A stretch of 64,000 bases of DNA from Maribacter sedimenticola (GTDB taxonomy: Bacteria > Bacteroidota > Bacteroidia > Flavobacteriales > Flavobacteriaceae), in the NCBI RefSeq assembly GCF_900188415.1, contig NZ_FZNV01000001.1, positions 895,501 through 959,500 of the forward strand. The letters run 5' to 3'. Numbering within the stretch: position 1 is the first letter of the stretch; each line of letters opens with the position of its first letter. Shown in pieces: positions 8,098-17,628 of this stretch. Position numbers and translations under genes: made by a program. The notes under the pieces were generated by a model. That model worked only from the letters and a program-made list of their open reading frames with translations, searched no databases and was not told the origin of the DNA.

Positions 8098-9480
8098 ATG
8101 GATTCGATCCAAGAACTATTTTTGAGTTTACCTGTTTTAATGGTCATATCAGCTTTAATTGCGTATGTAATGGCTACTAGGTTTAACTTATATCCAGTTA
8201 TCATTTATGTATCTAAGACCAAGGGACTAATGGATGTTCCCGAAGAAAGACGGGTGCATACTTCACAGGTGCCCAATCTTGGTGGCATGGGCTTGTTCAT
8301 TACATTTTCCTTGACCTTACTTTTGTTTGTACCGTTCCTGAACAATACTGTTGAGGATTTAAGTAATATACTTTCATTATTGGCCGCTACAATTATATTA
8401 TTGTTTTTGGGTATTAAGGATGATTTAGTATTTATGACCGCTAAAAAGAAATTGGTCATTCAACTTATAGCGGTATCCATGGTATGTATTCTTCAAAATG
8501 TAAGGATATCTAATTTTCATGGTTTATTGGGCATAGGGGAATTGCCCTATATTATTTCTGTAGGCTTTACCATATTTGTCTTTGTCTTGGTAATCAATGC
8601 TATAAATCTCATTGATGGTATCGATGGCTTGGCTTCTTCCATAGGAATTTTGGCCAGTTTAAGTTTTGGTATTGCATTTTATATGGCAGAAAATTATTTA
8701 ATGACGATAATGGCTGCAGTATTGATAGGTTCCTTAATGGGCTTTTTGAAATATAATCTATCTTCGGATAGGAAAATTTTTATGGGTGATTGCGGATCGC
8801 TTATTGTTGGTTTCTTATTGGCCTACCAAGGTATTGGATTTCTAAATATTAATCCAGAACTGGTTTTTGAGTATAATTCTGAAAACTCATCCATTTTACT
8901 TTTGGCCATTTTATCATACCCTTTGTTTGATTTATTGCGTGTGTTTATTGTAAGGATTGCCCAAAAGAAAAGTCCGTTCGATGCGGATAGTAATCATATT
9001 CACCATAGACTTTTACGTTTGGGGCTAAATCATAAGCAGGCAACAATGTTTTTAGTGGTCAGTAACCTAACCTTGATCTTAATCACGTATTTTACTATTA
9101 ACTTGCCAATTAATATGAGTTTAATAGTCGTAGTTTGTTTTGGTTGTTTATTATATCTGTTACCTTTTTTAAGTGTCTTTGAGGAATTTAAGGGAGAGGA
9201 ACCAGAGGAAATAACCCCGGGGGTAAGCGGTAGGGTTGTAGAGGTAAAAGAAGATGGTGCTATAATTATACCTATTAATGAAAGAATCTTACAGAAAGAA
9301 ACTATTGGTCAGCATCGTAATTACGGCAGTCTAAATACAGAACCAGAACGTGTTGCTAAAAACACTTTCCCCCAAAAGAACAGTGAAAAGTTCAAGTACT
9401 ATGCAAATGAAGAAAAGGTACTGTTGAACCCTTTAGATAAAACAACACATATCGATCAAAACAATTTAAAAACTGAATAA
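8098..9480 (+). CDS. WecA/MraY-family glycosyl-1-phosphate transferase
   Basis: 460 residues with around 10-11 membrane segments. Hallmarks of polyprenyl-phosphate HexNAc-1-phosphate transferases appear in order: LGIKDDLV near residue 105, NLIDGIDGLASS near 170, MGDCGSLIVG near 228 and SNHIHHRLLRLG near 300. The enzyme moves a sugar-1-phosphate, probably GlcNAc-1-P, from UDP onto undecaprenyl phosphate at the inner face of the cytoplasmic membrane, starting glycan assembly. It is about 80-100 residues longer than typical WecA because of a hydrophilic C-terminal tail from about residue 365 that I do not recognise. First gene of the polysaccharide cluster. Confidence 0.92.
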   Translation: MDSIQELFLSLPVLMVISALIAYVMATRFNLYPVIIYVSKTKGLMDVPEERRVHTSQVPNLGGMGLFITFSLTLLLFVPFLNNTVEDLSNILSLLAATIILLFLGIKDDLVFMTAKKKLVIQLIAVSMVCILQNVRISNFHGLLGIGELPYIISVGFTIFVFVLVINAINLIDGIDGLASSIGILASLSFGIAFYMAENYLMTIMAAVLIGSLMGFLKYNLSSDRKIFMGDCGSLIVGFLLAYQGIGFLNINPELVFEYNSENSSILLLAILSYPLFDLLRVFIVRIAQKKSPFDADSNHIHHRLLRLGLNHKQATMFLVVSNLTLILITYFTINLPINMSLIVVVCFGCLLYLLPFLSVFEEFKGEEPEEITPGVSGRVVEVKEDGAIIIPINERILQKETIGQHRNYGSLNTEPERVAKNTFPQKNSEKFKYYANEEKVLLNPLDKTTHIDQNNLKTE

Positions 9481-9593
9481 GTTTCTATACTAAATCATTT
9501 TACATTAAGTGACATTATACTATCAATTCCGGTATTGGGGATTGTGCTTCTAATTAATAAATCTAGTCAAGAAATTAGTTCAATACCTTACAA

Positions 9594-11078
9594 GTGAGCC
9601 AGAGCGGTAGTAAAAATAGCTATAGACAGATAATGAAAGCTACCTCCATCTTTGGTGGGGTACAGGTCATTAATATTCTTATCTCTATTGGACGATCTAA
9701 GATACTGGCTATATTATTGGGTCCTGCAGGTATAGGTATTCTCGGATTGATCATGTCTACCACTAAACTAATAAGTTCCTTGACCAATTTTGGTTTGGGT
9801 ATTAGTGCCGTAAAGGAAATAGCCATTGCTTTTGAACTCGGAGATGAAAAACAGCTTTCCAAAACGTTAACCATCGTTAAGAGATGGATTTGGTTTACCG
9901 GTCTTTTTGGCGGAATCTTGACCTTAGTATTATCCCCTTGGTTAAGTGAACTATCTTTTGGGAACAAAGATTATACCATCGCCTTTGTTTGGCTTTCAGT
10001 TACATTGTTATTAAATCAATTAACTAGTGGAAGTTTTGTGTTCCTTCAAGGATTGCGCAAACTCAAATATTTGGCGAAGGCCAATGTTATAGGAGCAGCT
10101 TTGGGACTTTTGGTTTCTGTGCCCATTTATTATTATTTAGGGGTTAAGGGTATTGTACCCGCCATGATATGTACCTCTATCCTAGGTTTTGCGGTCGCAT
10201 TTTATTTTACCAAAAAAATTAAAACCCAAAAAGTTCCTGTTTCCGTAAAGGAAACTAAGGAAAAAGGGAAGAATATGCTTGTTATGGGCTTTACGCTAAG
10301 TATCAGCGGAATCATGGTTCTCGGCGTTTCGTACATAATAAGGATATTTATCAATAATAACGGTGGGGTTGAAGATGTTGGTTTGTTCAATGCCGGTATT
10401 GCAATTATATCTACATATGTAGGTTTACTGTTTACCGCTATGGAAACGGATTATTTTCCCAGATTGTCTGCAGTGGTTCATGATAATGAAAAGGCCATTA
10501 CATTAATTAACCAACAGGCAGAAATTGCAATGTTGATTCTAGCCCCGGTTCTGATTGTATTTTTGGTATTCGTTGAACTTATTATTACCATTTTATATTC
10601 TTCAGAGTTTATCCCGGTCAAGGAAATGATATATTGGGCAGCACTTGGTATGTTCTTTAAGGTAGCCGCATGGGTAGTGGCATTTTTCTTTATCGCAAAA
10701 GGAGCCAGTAAATTATTTTTCTGGAATGAGTTGATAACCAATTCCTATACATTGGCCTTAAATCTTATTGGCTATTATTACTGGGGCTTAACAGGGTTAG
10801 GTCTCTCTTATATGGCTTCCTATTTTATTTATTTGATACAGATATATGCAATGACCGGAAAAATTTATGGCTTTAGATTTTCTACCTCGATCATTAAAAT
10901 TTTCGCCATTCAATTTTCATTGGCTATAGGATGTTTGTTGACGGCCAAACTATGTTCTTCTCCATATAATTATGTAATTGGTATTCTATTTATACTTATT
11001 TCCATGTATTATTCGTTTAAGGAACTAGACAAAAGATTAAATCTTAAAGATCTATTGGGGAAATATTTTAAAAAATGA
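9594..11078 (+). CDS. Wzx-type lipid-linked oligosaccharide flippase
   Basis: 494 residues with about 12-14 predicted membrane segments and the polysaccharide-biosynthesis (MATE/MVF superfamily) pattern, for example SIFGGVQVINILISIGRSK at the N-terminus and LLGPAGIGILGL after it. Such proteins flip undecaprenyl-linked repeat units to the periplasmic face. The start is GTG at 9594; an ATG 12 codons downstream (within QIMKATS) is the alternative, but would trim the first amphipathic stretch. It lies between the initiating transferase and the polymerase-like gene, which fits a Wzx/Wzy pathway. Confidence 0.88.
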   Translation: MSQSGSKNSYRQIMKATSIFGGVQVINILISIGRSKILAILLGPAGIGILGLIMSTTKLISSLTNFGLGISAVKEIAIAFELGDEKQLSKTLTIVKRWIWFTGLFGGILTLVLSPWLSELSFGNKDYTIAFVWLSVTLLLNQLTSGSFVFLQGLRKLKYLAKANVIGAALGLLVSVPIYYYLGVKGIVPAMICTSILGFAVAFYFTKKIKTQKVPVSVKETKEKGKNMLVMGFTLSISGIMVLGVSYIIRIFINNNGGVEDVGLFNAGIAIISTYVGLLFTAMETDYFPRLSAVVHDNEKAITLINQQAEIAMLILAPVLIVFLVFVELIITILYSSEFIPVKEMIYWAALGMFFKVAAWVVAFFFIAKGASKLFFWNELITNSYTLALNLIGYYYWGLTGLGLSYMASYFIYLIQIYAMTGKIYGFRFSTSIIKIFAIQFSLAIGCLLTAKLCSSPYNYVIGILFILISMYYSFKELDKRLNLKDLLGKYFKK

Positions 11079-11139
11079 ATATGGTAAGTGTTTTTAACGA
11101 TTGTAAAAATTTAATTTTTAGCAGCAAATAAACGTTTTG

Positions 11140-12336
11140 ATGAAAAAAATCAAAATACTATATCCATACCTTATTCTGTTCTTTTTGATTTTCATGGGAC
11201 CGGTTAAAGTGGGCCCTATTACATTTTCCCAAGTATGGAAAATTCCTTTATTTGTCTTTCTTTTTTGGCAAGTACTGATAAAACGTAATGATAAAAAGCT
11301 TGGCTTTATTAAATGGTCTTACGCACGGGCTACCAAGAATATCGTTACCGCCAATTTTTCCATCAGTTATTTTTACGGTATTGTTGATTTCATAAGGTAT
11401 ATGATGTTTCCCTTAATGTTCGAGTATGCCTACAGGCATATTAAGAATATTAGAAAGTTGGATAAACTTTTACTGGGTTTTGCGCAATTTGTTATTATAT
11501 CGGGCATACCTTTTACATTTGGACTATTGGAGAGTAAGGCTAAGGATGTTTTAAGTTTTAAGGATTTTGACAGCTACTCCGGTATGTTTCAAAATTCGCA
11601 CGGTGCGGCAATAACCACCACAACGGCAGTTTTGATATTATTGGCATATATCAAATCCAAATCAACCTTAATCCGTTTTCCAAAATTGAATTATGCCCTA
11701 TTGGCCTATGGTATTTATTTAATATATCTTACTTATATCCGTACCGGCTACCTCATGTTCGTAATTGGACTCATTTTCTTGTTCCTTCCTAAAAAATTGA
11801 CTTTAAAGCAAGTACTGTCCGGTTTAGGTATCCTTATACTGGTTGGGGTAGGGTTCTATATCCTTCTTGAGAGTAATGAGGCCTTTTACAATAGAATTTT
11901 CGACATTAGAAACGGTAAGCAAACAGCTGCCGGGTCTGGTAGGTTGCTCTTTTGGATGGCTTCTGTTGAGCTTTGGTACAATGGTAATATTTTCGAAATG
12001 ATTTTTGGACATGGTTTTTTTGACCTGATCATGCATATGTACCAAGAAACGGGACTACCTGTATATGCGCATAATGAGTTTTTTACACAATTGGGCCAGA
12101 ATGGGCTTTTAGGTATAATCTTTTTTATCGGATATTTAATTTCCTTGTTCAAGTTCATCCTAAAAAGAAAGACCTTGCCGTCATATAGGCTGGCAATGGC
12201 CATTTTTTTCCTTTATGGCTCGTTAATGATGACCCAGGGGGGCATGTGGTTTGAGTTGGACATTTTTATGGTATTGGTTTTTGTAAAGCTGGAGTTTGAA
12301 AATGTATTAAGAAAAAGAATGTTTAGGAATGCTTAA
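11140..12336 (+). CDS. O-antigen polymerase/ligase-like membrane protein (Wzy candidate)
   Basis: 399 residues, about 10-12 membrane segments, with a large periplasmic loop around residues 245-310 containing an RNGKQTAAGSGRLLFW segment; arginine- and glycine-rich loops of this kind are typical of Wzy/WaaL proteins. YAHNEFFTQLGQNGLLG near residue 310 matches the conserved H-N-x-(F/Y)-L-x-x-x-x-x-G-x-x-G region of the O-antigen ligase family. It would join repeat units delivered by the flippase. ATG at 11140 is chosen over the preceding TTG. Its 3' end overlaps the next glycosyltransferase by 8 bases. Confidence 0.8.
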   Translation: MKKIKILYPYLILFFLIFMGPVKVGPITFSQVWKIPLFVFLFWQVLIKRNDKKLGFIKWSYARATKNIVTANFSISYFYGIVDFIRYMMFPLMFEYAYRHIKNIRKLDKLLLGFAQFVIISGIPFTFGLLESKAKDVLSFKDFDSYSGMFQNSHGAAITTTTAVLILLAYIKSKSTLIRFPKLNYALLAYGIYLIYLTYIRTGYLMFVIGLIFLFLPKKLTLKQVLSGLGILILVGVGFYILLESNEAFYNRIFDIRNGKQTAAGSGRLLFWMASVELWYNGNIFEMIFGHGFFDLIMHMYQETGLPVYAHNEFFTQLGQNGLLGIIFFIGYLISLFKFILKRKTLPSYRLAMAIFFLYGSLMMTQGGMWFELDIFMVLVFVKLEFENVLRKRMFRNA

Positions 12337-13390
12337 GAATATTACGGTAACCGTACCCAAATTAACATTGCCAGGAGGCGTAAGTGCGTTTTGGAACGCT
12401 TTGTTTCCAGAATTCAAGGCTCATGAACACGTTACGTTCACACCCTTGGAAATAGGAGGGCATGGTAAGAATATTTTTGGACCTTTAATTGATTTATGGC
12501 ATTTAAAGAAAGCTACCGACAAGCCTACTGATTTGTTAATTCTAAACCCATCCTTAGGAAGTCGTAGTTTTTTTAGGGATGCATTTTTTGCTAAATATCT
12601 TTTTAGAAAAAACATACCTTTTGTACTCATTTTTCATGGTTGGAATTTAGATTTTGAACAAAAAATCGATAAGAAATATATTTCGTTTTTTCAAAAAAGC
12701 TTAGGTAGGGCAAAGAAAATTTTTGTGTTATCTTATGACTTTAAGAGTAAATTGTTAGCCTGGGGATATAAAGGGGAAGTAATAGTGTCTACTACCATGG
12801 TGAATAGAAGTTTATTTGTCAATAACCCTGTGTTAAACCAAAAGAGTGAAAACGATGATAATTTCAAAATACTCTTTCTCTCAAGGCTTATCAAGGCAAA
12901 AGGAATTTATGAGACCATTAGCGCATTTAAAAAATTACAGGTAAAATATCAACACCTTCAATTAATTATTGCCGGTAGTGGCAATGAGATCGATGCTATT
13001 CGTGGTCTTGTAGCCGGTAATGATAACATAGTGCTAACAGGACATATAGAGGGAGCTGAGAAAATTAAATGCTACAATAATTGTGACGTATACTGCTTGC
13101 CAAGCTATAGTGAAGGTCTTCCTATATCGGTTTTGGAAGCAATGGCTTTTGGAAAGCCGGTGATCACTACGGCTGTTGGTGGATTAAAAGGTTTTTTTAA
13201 GGATGGCACCATGGGTTATTTTGTACGTACTAAGGATGCTGAAGACTTACAGGAAAAACTTGAATTATTATTAGTTGCACCCAACTTAAGGAAGGAAATG
13301 GGTGACTTCAATTATAATTTCGCACTTGAACACCTTTTAAGTAATAGGGTAGCTCAAAAATTACTGGGGGAACTAGAATCTTTACTTTAA
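12329..13390 (+). CDS. Family 4-like (GT-B) glycosyltransferase
   Basis: 353 residues with the two-domain GT-B plan. The C-terminal nucleotide-sugar domain shows FKILFLSRLIKAKGI near residue 183, IIAGSGNEIDAIR near 212 and the donor-binding signature EGLPISVLEAMAFGKPVI near 263-280, whose two glutamates are typical of GT4. There is no signal peptide, so it acts at the cytoplasmic membrane face on the lipid-linked intermediate. Donor and linkage are unknown. A hairpin terminator follows 80 bases after the stop, suggesting that the first four polysaccharide genes form one transcription unit. Confidence 0.9.
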   Translation: MLKNITVTVPKLTLPGGVSAFWNALFPEFKAHEHVTFTPLEIGGHGKNIFGPLIDLWHLKKATDKPTDLLILNPSLGSRSFFRDAFFAKYLFRKNIPFVLIFHGWNLDFEQKIDKKYISFFQKSLGRAKKIFVLSYDFKSKLLAWGYKGEVIVSTTMVNRSLFVNNPVLNQKSENDDNFKILFLSRLIKAKGIYETISAFKKLQVKYQHLQLIIAGSGNEIDAIRGLVAGNDNIVLTGHIEGAEKIKCYNNCDVYCLPSYSEGLPISVLEAMAFGKPVITTAVGGLKGFFKDGTMGYFVRTKDAEDLQEKLELLLVAPNLRKEMGDFNYNFALEHLLSNRVAQKLLGELESLL

Positions 13391-13471
13391 CCCACTCACT
13401 TTTTAAGCATTCTTATTTATCCCTAACATGTTCTTGGTAAATTTATAAGGATACTGCTATAGTATTTTGTT

Positions 13472-13497
13472 CACGATGATGGTTTTCATCGTGTTTT
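13472..13497 (+). terminator. Rho-independent terminator after the GT4 gene
   Basis: The 8-bp arms cacgatga and tcatcgtg surround a 6-base loop and are followed by TTTTAT. It lies in the 306-bp gap 13391-13696, in which I see no gene and no exact TAnnTTTG element. Confidence 0.7.
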
Positions 13498-13696
13498 ATG
13501 CAATGTTAACAGAATTCAATTTTATTTAGTTCCCTTATTTTATGGGGTTTTTGCTACTTATTATGTAAGTCTTCGAATCTTAATGTAGTTAATCGGCTTT
13601 CTATAGAACCTAATTAAGGTCGTCATAATTTAGCGAGAAGATGACTACTTGGTTGTTAAAATATACTAAAATCTAGGTATAATTATAATGAAGTAA

Positions 13697-14881
13697 ATGA
13701 TAGAGATTATACATTCTTTTTTAAAGCTAAAGGAGTATTGCGAATCTGAGCAATACAAAGGGTGGGATCCTTATGACGGACTCAATTCCAAAATATTCAA
13801 TGCATTGCCATTGAAGAAATGGAATGTTGCGAGATTAGTGTGGATTCAGGGATTTAAAAGGTCTCCCATCAATTTTAGAAAATTGTTAATGGTGCCTAAG
13901 CAGTATAATTCAAAAGGGTTAGCTCTTTTTTTATCAGGATACTGTAACATATATACTATTGCAAAAAAAGGTGATTTGACTTATGGTTCTGTTGAGGAGA
14001 TTGAACATAGCATTAAATTAATAGCTGATTTATTATTAGAACGAAGCAATACTTATTATAGTGGAGCATGTTGGGGGTATAATTTTGATTGGCAGGCAAG
14101 ATTAAGTTTTTTGTTCCCTAAAGAAACACCCACAGTTGTAGCTACTTCATTTTGTGTTGAAGGGCTGTTAAAGGCTTATGAAATCACCAAAGAAGTGCGT
14201 TATTTGGATTCTTCTAAATCTGCAGCAAAATTTGTGATTAGTGATTTAAAAAGAACAATCCTTAATGAAGGCTTTCTTTTTTCATATTCTGTCTTAAGAG
14301 GTAATGATACGGTTATAAATGCAAGTTTATTAGGTGCAAAGATTTTAAGTCAAGTGTACCAATATAGTAAAGAAGAAGAACTAAAAAAACTAGCTGGTGC
14401 TACCATAAAAGCTTGTTGTGAACTTCAATCTGAAGATGGATCATGGATATATGGTCTATTGGAGACTCAAAGTTGGAAAGATAGTTTTCATACTGGATAC
14501 AACTTAGACGCAATACAGACCTATCAAGATATAACAGGAGATGAATCTTTTTCCAAATATTTAGAGCTGGGTTTAAAGTACTATTTGAAAGTTTTTTTTA
14601 TGCCAGATGGCACCCCAAAATACTATCACAATGCAGTGTATCCTATAGATATTCACTGTCCTGGTCAATTGTTCGTAACACTATCCAAAACAAAGACTTT
14701 TACAAAAAACAGGGATTTGGCCGATAAAGTAATGAACTGGACAATTGTAAATATGCAGGATTCTAAAGGCTTTTATTACTATCAGTTAAGACAAGGTATC
14801 AGCTCCAAGATTTCTTATATGAGGTGGAGTAACGCATTTATGTTTAATGCGATGTCCAACTATTTAAAAGAAGTGTTGTAA
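13697..14881 (+). CDS. Alpha/alpha-toroid (six-hairpin-like) protein of polysaccharide loci
   Basis: 394 residues, soluble, no signal peptide. Repeating helical hairpins with aromatic/glycine motifs (ACWGYNFDWQAR, EDGSWIYG, FHTGYNLDAI) suggest an alpha/alpha toroid like those of unsaturated glucuronyl hydrolases or terpenoid cyclases. Homologues in Bacteroidota polysaccharide clusters often carry the misleading label delta-aminolevulinic acid dehydratase; nothing here supports haem synthesis. A role in modifying or trimming a glycan intermediate is plausible. The gene is visibly more AT-rich than the wecB and wzc genes downstream, hinting at separate acquisition. Its stop codon abuts the ATG of the WecG-family gene, so the two are coupled. 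Confidence 0.65.
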   Translation: MIEIIHSFLKLKEYCESEQYKGWDPYDGLNSKIFNALPLKKWNVARLVWIQGFKRSPINFRKLLMVPKQYNSKGLALFLSGYCNIYTIAKKGDLTYGSVEEIEHSIKLIADLLLERSNTYYSGACWGYNFDWQARLSFLFPKETPTVVATSFCVEGLLKAYEITKEVRYLDSSKSAAKFVISDLKRTILNEGFLFSYSVLRGNDTVINASLLGAKILSQVYQYSKEEELKKLAGATIKACCELQSEDGSWIYGLLETQSWKDSFHTGYNLDAIQTYQDITGDESFSKYLELGLKYYLKVFFMPDGTPKYYHNAVYPIDIHCPGQLFVTLSKTKTFTKNRDLADKVMNWTIVNMQDSKGFYYYQLRQGISSKISYMRWSNAFMFNAMSNYLKEVL

Positions 14882-15583
14882 ATGAAATCGGAAAAAGTAA
14901 GCGGTGTACAAATTTATATACCGGAGTCAAGGGCCAAATTAATGGAGTTTGCATTTGCCTACAAGAAAATACTTGTTGCGGTAAATGGGGAAAAAATTCA
15001 CTATGCAAATGAGCAGACCAGAGCTATTATCAACAGAAATGTAGGATATTCTGATGGTATTGCTGCGGTTTGGGCATTGCATAAAAAAGGATACAAAGAG
15101 GCTATTAAAATCCCAGGTTGTGAACTTTGGTTAGATATTATAAAGGCTTACCAGTCGGAAAAAACGTTTTACCTTGTCGGTGGCAAGGAAGAAGTTATCC
15201 AGAAAGCGGTAACTCAATTACGAGTTGAATTTCCTGCTATCAATATCGTTGGGTATAGAAATGGATATTTAACGGCTCAAGAGGAAGAGGCAAATTTAAT
15301 CCAGGATATAAGCATTAAAAAACCGGATGTTGTTTTTGTGGCAATGGGTTCACCAAAACAAGAATTATTGATGGAAAAAATGTATGGGCAACATGCAGCA
15401 GTGTACCAAGGTTTGGGGGGTAGTTTTGATGTTTATACAGGTTTGTTAGATAGAGCACCAAAATGGTGGATAGATAATAACTTAGAGGGTATATACAGAA
15501 CATTAATGGAACCAAGAAAACGTTTAATGCGTGATATTAGATTGCTGCCCTATTTCTATAATTTGCTTTTTAATAAATTATAA
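14882..15583 (+). CDS. WecG/TagA/CpsF-family glycosyltransferase
   Basis: 233 residues, the usual length of GT26. Family features are the N-terminal GVQIYIPESRAKLMEF, a YSDGIAAVWALHKKG segment with the conserved aspartate, and VAMGSPKQELLM near residue 155 (conserved G-S/T-P-K-Q-E). These enzymes add ManNAc or ManNAcA to undecaprenyl-PP-GlcNAc as the second step of enterobacterial common antigen, teichoic acid linkage units and capsules. Presence of a WecA-like enzyme and WecB (which supplies UDP-ManNAc) in the same cluster makes ManNAc transfer the best guess. Start follows the previous stop with no gap. Confidence 0.92.
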   Translation: MKSEKVSGVQIYIPESRAKLMEFAFAYKKILVAVNGEKIHYANEQTRAIINRNVGYSDGIAAVWALHKKGYKEAIKIPGCELWLDIIKAYQSEKTFYLVGGKEEVIQKAVTQLRVEFPAINIVGYRNGYLTAQEEEANLIQDISIKKPDVVFVAMGSPKQELLMEKMYGQHAAVYQGLGGSFDVYTGLLDRAPKWWIDNNLEGIYRTLMEPRKRLMRDIRLLPYFYNLLFNKL

Positions 15584-15630
15584 AAAATAAAGTGGATAGG
15601 TGTAACATGGTACTGCAATACTTTTAGCTA

Positions 15631-16632
15631 ATGAAATACAAGAATAACGATAAAATATTGTCAATTACAGAGTGTAGAGACAATGCTATGTGGAATGATT
15701 TTCTTGTTAAAGAGAGTAATCAACAAATGGTTACAATAGCTCACAACCCTTGCTTAGGCGCTATTCTATCAAAAACCTTTGGATATACCTATAAGAACTA
15801 TTTTATTAAAGAAGGAGAAAATACAATTGGTGTTTTACCAACTGTGTCCATAGGAAAAAAAGTAGTTTCCATGCCACATTTTTCTTATGGTGGTCCAATA
15901 TTTAAAAAGAATTATTCTAGTAAAGTTGATTATTCTTTACTGTTAGAAGAGAATAATTTTGAAATAAGAAGCTTCGAAAAACTATCGGCCTTTACAAAAC
16001 AAAATAAATCCACTTTCATTATTCCTTTGAATAACGATGCAAATGAAATTTTTAATGGCTTTAGTTCTAGATTTAGAAACAAAATAAGGAAGCCACAGAA
16101 ATTAGGCTTCACCGTTACTGAAAATGGCCCCGACGCTTTAAAGCACTTTTATCAATTGTATTCTAAGCGTATGCTACAGAAAGGTTCACCCCCTTTAGGG
16201 AAATCTTTTTTTTATAATTTATTTAATACATATAAAAATGGTGAAGTTGGTATAACGGTAGTTTATCATAATGATAAACCAGTAGCGGCAGGTTTTTGTT
16301 TATCATATCTGAATTTCAAAGAATTTTGTTGGGGTAGTACAGATAAAAATTATAACAGATATAACGTGAACGCTTTTCTTTTATGGAATATGATTGAAAA
16401 CTCAATTAATGCAGGTTATTACTATTTTTCATTAGGGAGATCAACTAAGAATAGTCATAACCATACATACAAATTGCAATTTAAACCTAAAGAAGTGCCT
16501 TTGTATTTTAATTTATCTGAGTCACCTGGTATATCTATTAAAGAGTATGAATTTTTAACTAAAATATGGAAATATCAGCCCCTGAAAACTTCCCAGATAT
16601 TAGGGCATTATATATCTAAATATATCTATTAG
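15631..16632 (+). CDS. FemAB/GNAT-like acyltransferase, copy 1
   Basis: 333 residues with the two-lobed GNAT fold of FemAB-like proteins: SSRFRNKIRKPQKLGF near residue 145 (the conserved R-N-x-R-K helix), MLQKGSPPLGKSFF near 180 and an AAGFCLSYLNF strand near 212, ending in a YYYFSLGRST segment. FemAB proteins transfer aminoacyl groups; relatives in exopolysaccharide/exosortase loci are thought to modify glycan or peptidoglycan units. The next gene is a paralogue with the same architecture and a nearly identical C-terminal ~24 residues. This copy is more AT-rich than its neighbour. Acyl donor and acceptor are unknown. Confidence 0.8.
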   Translation: MKYKNNDKILSITECRDNAMWNDFLVKESNQQMVTIAHNPCLGAILSKTFGYTYKNYFIKEGENTIGVLPTVSIGKKVVSMPHFSYGGPIFKKNYSSKVDYSLLLEENNFEIRSFEKLSAFTKQNKSTFIIPLNNDANEIFNGFSSRFRNKIRKPQKLGFTVTENGPDALKHFYQLYSKRMLQKGSPPLGKSFFYNLFNTYKNGEVGITVVYHNDKPVAAGFCLSYLNFKEFCWGSTDKNYNRYNVNAFLLWNMIENSINAGYYYFSLGRSTKNSHNHTYKLQFKPKEVPLYFNLSESPGISIKEYEFLTKIWKYQPLKTSQILGHYISKYIY

Positions 16633-16636
16633 GACT

Positions 16637-17614
16637 ATGTTGTCATTACAAGAATGTAACAATATCAAATTATGGAATGATTTTCTTGAAAAGGAAAATA
16701 ACCATCAGATGGTTACCATTGCCCATAATCCAAGTTTGGGAAAAATATTGTCCAATACTTTTGGATATTCCTCTACCAACTATTTCATAAAGGACGGGGA
16801 ACAAACCATTGGTGTAATGCCTATAGTCAATGTTGGTGAAAAGATGGTATCCATGCCCCATTTTTCATATGGAGGCCCACTAGTACAAACTTCATATGCA
16901 AACAATGTAAATATATCCTCTCTAATAAACGCCCCTAGTTTTGAAATACGAAGTTTTGAAAAACTTTCTGAGCATTATATCGATAAAAAAATCAGCTGTA
17001 TTCTAAAATTGCAGGATACGGAAGATGAAATGTTCATGACCATTAATGCGAAATTAAGACAGAAAATCAGGAAGACCCTTAAAATGAATTTTGATGTAAA
17101 ATCTGGGGGAATAGAGTTGTTAAATGATTTTTACACCATATTTTCCCAACGCATGCTCAAATTTGGTTCACCTCCTTTGGGGAAGCAATTTTTTAGGAAT
17201 TTACTACAGCAATACACGTATGGTGATGTGCAAATTACCGTTATCTATGACGGGGTTAAAGCAATCTCGGCGGGTTTTTCCCTTTCTTATTTAGGCTTTA
17301 ACGAACTATGTTGGTCAGGAACAGATGAAACATATAATAAGCAAAATGTAAATGCACTCATGTTTTGGGAAATGATCAAAACCTCCATTGCAAAGGAGCA
17401 CCGCTATTTCTCTTTTGGAAGGTCTACAATAGATAGTTCCCAACATGAATATAAAAAGCTTTGGAACCCTATTGAGCTTCCTATCTATTACAATCTATCA
17501 GAGGAGCCAAAGACATCATTGAGAGATTTTGAGTTCTTGACTAAAATCTGGAAATACCAACCACTACGAACTTCACAGATATTAGGGCATTATGTCTCTA
17601 AATATGTGTACTAA
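16637..17614 (+). CDS. FemAB/GNAT-like acyltransferase, copy 2
   Basis: 325 residues, paralogous to the preceding gene along its whole length: both share the WNDFL start region, a QMVTIAHNP motif, SMPHFSYGGP, a GSPPLGK loop and a C-terminus reading TKIWKYQPL(K/R)TSQILGHY. Five bases separate it from copy 1. Two retained copies suggest that each adds a group to a different position or uses a different donor, as FemA and FemB do in staphylococci (analogy only). The gene is followed 14 bases later by the polysaccharide deacetylase. Confidence 0.8.
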   Translation: MLSLQECNNIKLWNDFLEKENNHQMVTIAHNPSLGKILSNTFGYSSTNYFIKDGEQTIGVMPIVNVGEKMVSMPHFSYGGPLVQTSYANNVNISSLINAPSFEIRSFEKLSEHYIDKKISCILKLQDTEDEMFMTINAKLRQKIRKTLKMNFDVKSGGIELLNDFYTIFSQRMLKFGSPPLGKQFFRNLLQQYTYGDVQITVIYDGVKAISAGFSLSYLGFNELCWSGTDETYNKQNVNALMFWEMIKTSIAKEHRYFSFGRSTIDSSQHEYKKLWNPIELPIYYNLSEEPKTSLRDFEFLTKIWKYQPLRTSQILGHYVSKYVY

Positions 17615-17628
17615 AATCCGCAGAAGTA

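Noticed and set aside
9481..9593. Open frame of about 38 codons between the WecA-like and flippase genes
   Set aside because: No usable start codon and no homology; it is simply open sequence.
5812..13469. Identical 14-mer gctatagtattttg at 5812-5825 and 13456-13469
   Set aside because: In 64 kb of AT-rich DNA several 14-mer matches are expected by chance, and neither is a clean promoter (spacing one base short of TAnnTTTG).
13697..14881. Assignment as delta-aminolevulinic acid dehydratase
   Set aside because: No HemB Schiff-base lysine or zinc-cysteine motif; context is polysaccharide synthesis.
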